Shown here in pieces: positions 33,620 to 40,497 of a DNA stretch of 40,497 nucleotides. A program made the position numbers and the translations under genes. The notes beneath the pieces were generated by a model. That model saw only the letters and a program-made list of their open reading frames with translations. It had not been told where the DNA came from and ran no database searches. Every line of letters begins with the position of its first letter. Position 1 is the stretch's first letter. This DNA comes from a virus: the IMG/VR virus record IMGVR_UViG_3300042563_001126, positions 1-40,497 of that record. One strand, written 5' to 3'.

Positions 33620-34081
33620 ATGGCAAATAATGGTATTACATATGGTATAAATTTTCCTTTTGTTGATTCATTTGATGGTAGGTATTTAGATGTTAATAAC
33701 ACAACTGAAGCTGAGATACGAAGTAACTTGGTTCATTTATTATTAACAAGAAAAGGATCAAGATATTTTTTACCTGATTTTGGTAGTAGATTATATGAAT
33801 ATATTTTTGAACCATTAGACGGGCCAACATTTTCTGATATAGAATCTGAAATTAGAGACTCTATTGGTAAATATATGCCAAATCTACAAGTAACCACAAT
33901 AACGGTAGAACCTGGATCTGCGGGTTTGGAAGATAAAGGTAATACTGTAAATAAATACGGAGAAAGGGAATTTAGGGTGACTAACATTAGTCAATTAGAG
34001 CACACCGCAAAAATAAAAATAGATTATAAAATTACAGATTCGGCATTTGAATCAAGTGATTTCATAATAATCAATATTTAA
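33620..34081 (+). CDS. gp25: Baseplate wedge protein gp25-like
   Basis: A 153-residue protein, close to T4 gp25 (132). The conserved gp25/lysozyme-like core is present: an early AEIRSNLVHLLLTRKGSRYF helix, then LPDFGSRLYEYIFEP (the sheath-initiating G..L..Y.FEP motif), DIESEIRDSIGKYMP, and a C-terminal strand region with VTNISQLEHTAKIKIDYKI. In contractile systems this protein starts sheath polymerisation at the baseplate, its core bundle pairing with the gp6 and gp7-type wedge proteins. Its direct position before gp6 (6 nt) is as expected for baseplate operons. It is preceded by TATTTATA and a terminator, so this begins a new transcription unit. Confidence 0.93.
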   Translation: MANNGITYGINFPFVDSFDGRYLDVNNTTEAEIRSNLVHLLLTRKGSRYFLPDFGSRLYEYIFEPLDGPTFSDIESEIRDSIGKYMPNLQVTTITVEPGSAGLEDKGNTVNKYGEREFRVTNISQLEHTAKIKIDYKITDSAFESSDFIIINI

Positions 34082-34087
34082 TATTAT

Positions 34088-35929
34088 ATGGCAGAAAAAC
34101 AAATATCTTATACCGTAAGGGATTTTCAAGGTGTAAGGACGGAGTTAATTAATTTTACAAAAACTTATTACCCCGATTTAGTTCAAAACTTTAACGATGC
34201 GGGTATATTCTCGGTTATGTTGGATATGAACGCCGCTGTTACAGATAATCTAAACTTTCAAATAGATAGAAGTATACAAGAAACTGTATTACAATACGCT
34301 CAACAAAAATCTTCGGTTTATAATATAGCAAGAACGTATGGTTTAAAAGTTCCAGGACAAAGACCATCTGTTGCTTTAATTGATTTCTCAATTACGGTTC
34401 CGGCCTTTGGTGATAGAGAAGATTTAAGATATTGTGGGGTTTTAAGAAGGGGGTCACAAGTTAGTGGTGCTGGACAACCATTTGAAACGGTTTACGACAT
34501 TGATTTTGCATCACCAATAAATGGTGATGGGGCACCAAATAGGGTTAAGGTTCCAAATTTTGATTCTAGTGGTAAATTAATTAACTATACAATAACAAAA
34601 AGAGAAGTTGTTGTTAATGGTATCACAAAGGTATATAAGAGAGTAATTACACCTAATGATAATAGACCTTATATGGAATTGTTCTTACCTGAAAAAAATG
34701 TTTTAGGAATAACAAGTGTATTGTTAAAAAGTGGGACACAATACTCAACAATTCCACAACCGCAAGATTTTATTACGGTAGGTCCTGATAGATGGTTTGA
34801 GGTAGACGCCTTAGTTCAGGATAGGGTATTCATTGAAGACCCGACTAAAGTTTCGGATCAACCTGGTATTAAAGTTGGTAGATATATCTCAACATCGCAA
34901 AAATTTATTAGTGAGTATACCCCTGAAGGATTCTGTAAAATGACTTATGGTGGTGGTAATATTTCTGCTGAAGCTCAACTTAGAGAGTTTGCTCGTGACG
35001 GAAAAGGATTTGATTTAAGTAGATATACAAATAACTTAGCTTTAGGGGCTGCTTTACCCGTAAATACAACATTATTTGTTCAATATAGAATTGGTGGTGG
35101 TTTGGGAAGTAATTTAGGTATAAATACAATAAACCAAATTGGTACCGTGTCATTTGCAATAAATGGACCATCTGATTCTGTAAATAGAAGTGTTATTAAT
35201 AGTTTAAGTTGTAATAATGTGACTGCGGCAATTGGGGGAGCTAACCCACCAACAACAGAAGATGTTAGAAACTTGGTTTCATTTAACTTTGCCGCACAAC
35301 ACAGAGCTGTTACGGTAAATGATTATAATTCAATTATTAGAACAATGCCATCTCAGTTCGGAGCACCAGCAAAGGTTGCCATCACTGAAGAAAATAATAA
35401 GATAACGATTAAAATGTTGTCTTACGATTTAAATGGTAGTTTATCAAATGTTGTTTCTAACACACTAAAACAAAATGTTGCGAACTATCTGTCAAACTAT
35501 AGAATGATAAACGATTATATATCGATACAAGCGGCCGAAACAATCGACTTAGTGGTTGATGTTGATGTTGTTTTGGATAATAGTCAAAATCAAGGATCTA
35601 TTGTTGCAAAAGTTATTGATATTGTAACAACCTTTTTTAATCCTTTTGTTAGGCAATTGGGTGAAAATGTTAATATATCAGAACTAAAAAGGTTAGTCCA
35701 ATCGGAAAATGGTATTGTAAGTGTATCTGATGTTAGATTCTTTAACCAAGTTGGAGGACAATATTCGTCAAGTCAAACATCAATGCCTTACTCTGATCCT
35801 GTAACAAAACAGATTCAACCAACTGCTGATACAATCTTTGCAACACCAACACAAATATACCAAATTAGATATCCAAATAAGGACATTAACATAAGAGTTC
35901 TTAACCTAAAAACGGTAAACTTCTCTTAG
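34088..35929 (+). CDS. gp6: Baseplate wedge protein gp6-like (baseplate J family)
   Basis: A 613-residue protein, near T4 gp6 (660). The N-terminus has YTVRDFQGVRTELINFTKTY, YPDLVQNFNDAGIFSVMLD and INFQ-type NLNFQIDRSIQETVL, the typical start of the family. The middle is beta-rich (GRYISTSQKFISEYTPEGF, KMTYGGGNISAEAQL). The C-terminal half has EDVRNLVSFNFAAQHRAVTV, NDYNSIIRTMPSQFG and VSDVRFFNQVGG, matching the baseplate J-like domain. Two copies with one gp7 and gp25 form each wedge, and the gp6 ring changes shape to trigger sheath contraction. It follows gp25 by 6 nt. A TATTTAT element separates it from the next gene. Confidence 0.92.
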   Translation: MAEKQISYTVRDFQGVRTELINFTKTYYPDLVQNFNDAGIFSVMLDMNAAVTDNLNFQIDRSIQETVLQYAQQKSSVYNIARTYGLKVPGQRPSVALIDFSITVPAFGDREDLRYCGVLRRGSQVSGAGQPFETVYDIDFASPINGDGAPNRVKVPNFDSSGKLINYTITKREVVVNGITKVYKRVITPNDNRPYMELFLPEKNVLGITSVLLKSGTQYSTIPQPQDFITVGPDRWFEVDALVQDRVFIEDPTKVSDQPGIKVGRYISTSQKFISEYTPEGFCKMTYGGGNISAEAQLREFARDGKGFDLSRYTNNLALGAALPVNTTLFVQYRIGGGLGSNLGINTINQIGTVSFAINGPSDSVNRSVINSLSCNNVTAAIGGANPPTTEDVRNLVSFNFAAQHRAVTVNDYNSIIRTMPSQFGAPAKVAITEENNKITIKMLSYDLNGSLSNVVSNTLKQNVANYLSNYRMINDYISIQAAETIDLVVDVDVVLDNSQNQGSIVAKVIDIVTTFFNPFVRQLGENVNISELKRLVQSENGIVSVSDVRFFNQVGGQYSSSQTSMPYSDPVTKQIQPTADTIFATPTQIYQIRYPNKDINIRVLNLKTVNFS

Positions 35930-35930
35930 C

Positions 35931-35967
35931 GATTTATTTTTCTGAAAAGAAGATTATTTTTCTAAAA
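35931..35967 (+). repeat. Short imperfect direct repeat in the gap after gp6
   Basis: GATTTATTTTTCTGAAAA at 35931-35948 and GATTATTTTTCTAAAA at 35952-35967 differ at two positions. It lies between the gp6 stop and the TATTTAT element. It is perhaps a regulator site or a relic of slippage; no clear hairpin is formed. Confidence 0.6.
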
Positions 35968-35979
35968 TAGGAAATAAAC

Positions 35980-35986
35980 TATTTAT
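35980..35986 (+). promoter_or_regulatory. TATTTAT promoter candidate for the giant gp7-position gene
   Basis: TATTTATG in context AAACTATTTATGAAAA, 17 nt before the ATG at 36004. Confidence 0.4.
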
Positions 35987-36003
35987 GAAAAAACGAGCAT
36001 TTA

Positions 36004-39000
36004 ATGTCTAAATCATATAGAATAAGAACCCAAGTGGGGGTTGACAAATATATTAACCTTAACTTAGAACAAGATTGGGAACAATTAGAGATACTTTCTT
36101 TAAAGATTCTTGGTAATGACGTATATACTCGTTTTTGTGCTGATTATGGGGTTGTTGTTGGTAGGGTTTTTGTTAATGGTGGTTACGGATTACCAAATGC
36201 TAAGGTATCTGTGTTTATTCCATTGGATGATGCCGATTCGTTAAACCCATTTATTGCCGAACTTTATCCGTTTAAAACAATCGGAGATACAACTGAGGAG
36301 GGGTATAGATATAATCTATTGCCAAAATTACCATCATATAGGGGACATCAATCAACTGGATCATTTCCAAATAAGGGGGATGTATTAATGGATTCTTCAT
36401 ATATTGAAGTTTTTGATAAATATTATCGTTTTACTGTTAAGACAAATGAAAGTGGTGACTTTATGATAATGGGTGTTCCAGTTGGAAACCAAACAATCGT
36501 AATGGACATTGACCTATCGGACATGGGGTGTTTTTCACTTTCACCACAAGATTTAATACAACAAGGTTTAGCGACAGAATCGCAAGTTGATGGTGCAACA
36601 TTTAAAACCTCAACAAATCTTAGGGAATTACCACAAATTAAAAACTTGGTATTTGATGTGGATGTTCGTCCATTCTGGGGTGAAGCCGATCTTTGTCAGG
36701 TGGGTATTACCCGTGTTGATTTTGATTTAACAAAACAGGCAAATATTAACATACAACCCACATCTATATTTATGGGGTCAATCATCTCAACAACCGATGA
36801 TGATGCTCTTAAAGTAAGTTGTAAACCAAAAAACAATACAGGTAACTTATGTGAATTAGTTGCTGGTCCTGGTGAGGTGTTGGCAATTAGACAAACCATA
36901 AATTCTGACTCATTGGGATTACCAATACTTGAACAATACTCATTTGAGGGAGGATCAAAAATTATTGATGCCGATGGAACATTTGTTGCGAATGTCCCAA
37001 TGAATCTGGATTATATCTATACTAACGAATTTGGGGAACAAGCATTCTCAACTGACCCTAAAAAAGGAATACCAACAAAAGGAAAATATAGGTTTAAATT
37101 CAAATGGCAAAATGAACAGGGACTACAAGGTAGTTTTTTAAGGGCTAACTTTTTAGTTCCTAACATTAAGGAACACGGTTGGGTTTCTTCAAATACTGAC
37201 CCATTAAATCAATCAACAACAACATATAGTTATCCAACATTACCTGTTGGGACAACAAGTGGTAATACAATAGTGTTTGGATCAACTATAGGGTTAGTAC
37301 CACTAACAACTAATAACGTTGCCAGTTATCAGATATATATAAATGGTCAAATTTATTTGGGGACCATAGAGTCAATTACGGTACCGGCTGGACAAACATT
37401 CCAAATAGTTGCAACACCTATTGACCCATTACAACCTCAAACTTTAACATTTACACAATATCCACAAGCCTTATTCAGTCTTTTAAGGTCTTACGCTTTT
37501 AGTTTAGATTGGGATGACTATTATGACCCACAAGAAGCTATAAATTGTGAAGACACGTTTTATGAATTTAAATATAATAAAGTTTATACAACCGCAATGT
37601 TCCTTGACCGATATAAAAATGGTATTGGTAGGGCAAGACACTTAGGAATTAAGGAAATTGATAATAGAACGTGTAAATCAAATGTTAACACGTTCCCTGT
37701 TAATGACATAATTAGAAATTTTGATTTTATATTCTTCGTATTCAACATATTAATTAATATACTAACTTTTCCAATATTAACGCTTTTATTTGTCGCGCAT
37801 TTAATTGCATTTATGTGGCCTATATTAAAATACCTTCTTATTGTGTTAGGTATTTTTTTAACTTATGATGCTGTTGTGTCGGGACTTGAGGCAATCCAAA
37901 CAGGACTTGCGGCGATAAATGATGCGTTAGGGGTACTTAGTGTTGGACTTGGGGTTGTCGTTAATGCGGGTTTGTTAGCCGAAACAATAAGGAATTTATT
38001 ATGGGGAATTGCTCAGATTGCCATTGCGGCGTTTAAAATAGCATTAGCCGCGGCATTTACCGCATTTGCAGTACTTGCTGCGATTAAAGTTAAAGGATTC
38101 CCAAGAATTGGTCTACCGATGATTTCATATCCTGATTGTACAAGTTGTGATTGTGATTGTGGAAATGCCGAATTAGATGATGATTTTGATACAAATAGTG
38201 TGCAACAATCTATAGATGCCGCCGCACAATCAACCTCTAGTGGGGCGTATAATTTAACTTTGGTACCAGCAAATAGTGTGATCGCACCTGTCAACTCTGC
38301 TGGTTCGTATAATATAGATCACCCAAATTTAATTTGGACTACAGTTAATGGTGATCCTGACGATGATCCATTTGATTGTGGTCCTGGTTTTAATGGAAAT
38401 TTTAAATCATTTGCAACAATAATTGGAGATCAGGACTTAGCTGTTGAAATTGCCGTAAGAGCTACTTTAGATTTTAAACGAGTAATATCGGGATATGATG
38501 TTTTAAGTTCTACAGACCCTAATAGATACACAAATGATGAGTCGTTATTATTACATGCACCTCAACCATTCTTATGGGCGGCTGATAAAGAATTAGGTGA
38601 TAATACCCCTGATAGACGATTTTTTGCGTATCCACTTACAGATACATTCCCTCAGAAATTAAATGAGTTTAATTTAAGAAATAAATATTTTACAGGTGTT
38701 AATAGAATACAGACAACTGTTAACCCACAGATTCCTGGATCTCAACCATTTTTAGATCAAGTTGTTGTTATCTTAATGAAACAAGGAACCACATCACAAT
38801 TAGGTATTGGAGGACTATGTAGTTTCCAAGACCCTAATTATACTGACGTTGGGTCATCTAATAGGTTAATTAACTTAACTGGTGCAACACTTAATCAATT
38901 TGGAACCAACTCAATCACAGGGACAACAGTAACAGGTAGTTCAATACCGATTGTTATACAATATGCGAACCCAGCAGATCCAAACGGAAATAGTAATTTT

Positions 39001-40497
39001 CCTGGAGGTGCAACTGTTATGATTAACCAACCACCATCAAGTCAGTTACCAGTACCTGGTAACCCTAATGTTGAACAATCTTATTTGAAATACGCAACAG
39101 ACGTAGAATATTTTCAACTCATAACTGGTATGACTGTAAGTCAATTTTCGGGATCATCAGTGACAACTCCAGGATATTATGAAAGTTCATATCTATTCCA
39201 TGACGTACAAGTTGCGGTACCCGATTGTGATGTTTTGTTACCCATACCCATTAATAATTCTTACATATATACGGTTCCTGATGTTATAAAAACAATGTCT
39301 AATCATGATACATATGAGGTTTGTATATTTGTTAGAGGTGTTGACCCAAATACGGTACCACAAACAATAAAATATGATTTAGCAAGAATTTTTGGACAAA
39401 CATCGGCATTTGGTTCTGCATTGAACATATCAGTTACAGGTCAGTATTATATGAACCAACCTATTAAAGGGACATCCGCAGGTAAAGCAACGCTAAGTCA
39501 TAATACAGGTACAAATACAAGTGCTAACTTATATTTCCCATCATTTACATTTACTCCTGACGGTAATGCATATTCGGGATTTACATCAAACTTACCATAT
39601 TTTTATTTAGCGACAGACGATAATACCCCAGGTTCAAATACAGCACCATATACACCAATATTAGGGTGGGAGACAATATCTCAAATAACACAAGGGGGCA
39701 ATCTTTACCAATTACTTGGTGGATCTAATTTTACATTACCTAGACAACAAACTGATTACATTGGTGGTGGTACTTTTGCTGCTTGGGACTTAAACATACC
39801 ATTTAATATGACCTTACATACTAATGATAATGGTAGTTCACCTAGTTGTGATCAAGATTGTCAGATAGGTCAATATTACAATTATCTTAGTGGATGGTTT
39901 AATGGAGGAAATGTTCATGGTAATTTAAGTGCTGCGTATTCACCGGCTTACTATAGATATGGTTTACCCGCAATAAACTTCAATAACCCAGTTAATATGG
40001 TTATGAGAAGTGATAGGTTACCAACATCAACAGCTGTTGAAGATGGAACCCAAACCCAAACAGGTTATGCTCTTCACCAAAATAATAACTTTGCGGTTTA
40101 TGCTGCTAGTGGTGCGTTAGACTCACCAACAATAAGTGCAGGTGGTGATTTACCAAGTGGTGAAAGTTCGGATCAAGACCCAATCACATCAGGACTTACA
40201 AGTACTTTATCTTGTGAAGGAATGGTTCCATTAGAGTGTTATACCGGATCAGGTTCAAATGTTGGTGTTGTTCCTAGTGGTCAATGCTCTATACCTGCAA
40301 ATAGAATGATAAATGGTTGTTATTGTTTGTTAAATAAAACATACTTAGCCCAATTTGATGACGACGCAAGATTGTTCTTAGAATGGAAAGTTAGATTCAC
40401 TATGAACTTTGCTGCTTGTAGAGGGGTATTCGCCCAAGTTTTTCAAAATAACTGGGTAAATGGTGTATTATATATGTTTAATTTTAACAAACAAACA
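36004..40497 (+). CDS. Giant baseplate protein in gp7 position, with hydrophobic polytopic segment; C-terminus cut off
   Basis: An open frame of 1498 codons from ATG 36004 that runs off the right edge. By position after gp6 it corresponds to T4 wedge protein gp7 (1032 residues), but it is longer and unusual. Residues about 48-75 (VVGRVFVNGGYGLPNAKVSV) look like a carboxypeptidase-regulatory-type beta-sandwich. Residues about 438-490 hold an Ig-like module (NVASYQIYIN) shared with the gp15-like protein. Residues about 573-697 are strongly hydrophobic (FFVFNILINILTFPILTLLF; FMWPILKYLLIVLGIFLTYD, then Ala-rich helices), enough for several membrane spans. A Cys cluster C712, C715, C717, C719 follows. 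The rest is beta-rich, Asn/Thr/Gly/Pro-rich, as in receptor-facing phage proteins. It may link wedge structure with envelope penetration; this is inference. Confidence 0.75.
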   Translation, partial: MSKSYRIRTQVGVDKYINLNLEQDWEQLEILSLKILGNDVYTRFCADYGVVVGRVFVNGGYGLPNAKVSVFIPLDDADSLNPFIAELYPFKTIGDTTEEGYRYNLLPKLPSYRGHQSTGSFPNKGDVLMDSSYIEVFDKYYRFTVKTNESGDFMIMGVPVGNQTIVMDIDLSDMGCFSLSPQDLIQQGLATESQVDGATFKTSTNLRELPQIKNLVFDVDVRPFWGEADLCQVGITRVDFDLTKQANINIQPTSIFMGSIISTTDDDALKVSCKPKNNTGNLCELVAGPGEVLAIRQTINSDSLGLPILEQYSFEGGSKIIDADGTFVANVPMNLDYIYTNEFGEQAFSTDPKKGIPTKGKYRFKFKWQNEQGLQGSFLRANFLVPNIKEHGWVSSNTDPLNQSTTTYSYPTLPVGTTSGNTIVFGSTIGLVPLTTNNVASYQIYINGQIYLGTIESITVPAGQTFQIVATPIDPLQPQTLTFTQYPQALFSLLRSYAFSLDWDDYYDPQEAINCEDTFYEFKYNKVYTTAMFLDRYKNGIGRARHLGIKEIDNRTCKSNVNTFPVNDIIRNFDFIFFVFNILINILTFPILTLLFVAHLIAFMWPILKYLLIVLGIFLTYDAVVSGLEAIQTGLAAINDALGVLSVGLGVVVNAGLLAETIRNLLWGIAQIAIAAFKIALAAAFTAFAVLAAIKVKGFPRIGLPMISYPDCTSCDCDCGNAELDDDFDTNSVQQSIDAAAQSTSSGAYNLTLVPANSVIAPVNSAGSYNIDHPNLIWTTVNGDPDDDPFDCGPGFNGNFKSFATIIGDQDLAVEIAVRATLDFKRVISGYDVLSSTDPNRYTNDESLLLHAPQPFLWAADKELGDNTPDRRFFAYPLTDTFPQKLNEFNLRNKYFTGVNRIQTTVNPQIPGSQPFLDQVVVILMKQGTTSQLGIGGLCSFQDPNYTDVGSSNRLINLTGATLNQFGTNSITGTTVTGSSIPIVIQYANPADPNGNSNFPGGATVMINQPPSSQLPVPGNPNVEQSYLKYATDVEYFQLITGMTVSQFSGSSVTTPGYYESSYLFHDVQVAVPDCDVLLPIPINNSYIYTVPDVIKTMSNHDTYEVCIFVRGVDPNTVPQTIKYDLARIFGQTSAFGSALNISVTGQYYMNQPIKGTSAGKATLSHNTGTNTSANLYFPSFTFTPDGNAYSGFTSNLPYFYLATDDNTPGSNTAPYTPILGWETISQITQGGNLYQLLGGSNFTLPRQQTDYIGGGTFAAWDLNIPFNMTLHTNDNGSSPSCDQDCQIGQYYNYLSGWFNGGNVHGNLSAAYSPAYYRYGLPAINFNNPVNMVMRSDRLPTSTAVEDGTQTQTGYALHQNNNFAVYAASGALDSPTISAGGDLPSGESSDQDPITSGLTSTLSCEGMVPLECYTGSGSNVGVVPSGQCSIPANRMINGCYCLLNKTYLAQFDDDARLFLEWKVRFTMNFAACRGVFAQVFQNNWVNGVLYMFNFNKQT

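Noticed and set aside
1-40497. tRNA or rRNA genes
   Set aside because: No cloverleaf with a GGTTCGAATCC-type T arm was noticed in the gaps, all of which are shorter than 300 bases and AT-rich.

Overview
This 40.5 kb window is part of a large, AT-rich, T4-like contractile-tailed phage (myovirus) genome. Almost every gene is on the + strand, and recognisable T4 homologues run through it: neck gp14, tail terminator gp15, sheath gp18, tube gp19, gp26, a tape measure the size of gp29, gp53, a hub, then gp32, UvsX, a flap nuclease, gp41, and finally gp25, gp6 and a giant protein in the gp7 position. The host is most likely a member of the Bacteroidota. The reasons are indirect: start codons are almost never preceded by a Shine-Dalgarno sequence, the context is an A-rich run followed by ATG, and one small cysteine-rich gene belongs to a family (DUF5522) that I associate with Bacteroidota. 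No capsid, portal or terminase gene lies in the window.

Layout. (1) 1-1529, minus strand: 5' part of a SNF2-family helicase that runs off the left edge. (2) 1575-4257: a free-standing GIY-YIG homing endonuclease abutting neck gp14 and tail terminator gp15, then a tiny minus-strand ribbon-helix-helix protein. (3) 4377-24562: the tail block, with a very large sheath, a HAD-like phosphatase, tube, gp26-like protein with a frame-shifted extension, tape measure, a 1684-residue tube-initiator-like protein with an OmpA-like domain, gp53 and a 2336-residue hub. (4) 24601-25495: two small proteins, one with a Pro/Ala repeat. (5) 25609-32579: replication and nucleotide block (gp32, UvsX, FEN nuclease, unknown, DnaB-type helicase, class II ribonucleotide reductase, DUF5522). 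(6) 32625-33524: two small proteins sharing the same N-terminal leader. (7) 33620-40497: baseplate wedge genes gp25, gp6 and a >1498-residue protein cut by the right edge.

Transcription punctuation is unusually clear. Six hairpin plus T-run terminators separate the blocks. The octamer TATTTATA (the reverse complement of the T4 late promoter TATAAATA), or its heptamer TATTTAT, lies 4-36 nt upstream of most operon-leading genes. It is always oriented with the gene, including both sides of two divergent gene pairs. The gp32 and uvsX leaders instead share TATATTTTA. I read these as late and early/middle promoter classes.

The most interesting points are the TATTTATA signal, the probable programmed frameshift just before the tape measure, the RLTERDLSRLVRR leader shared by two otherwise unrelated proteins, the polytopic hydrophobic segment inside a giant baseplate protein, the OmpA-like domain in a tube-initiator-like protein, an Ig-like module shared by two tail proteins, and a gp32 that ends in a bacterial SSB-like tip. 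I found no tRNA, rRNA, CRISPR array or insertion sequence, and no gene-free stretch longer than 300 bases.
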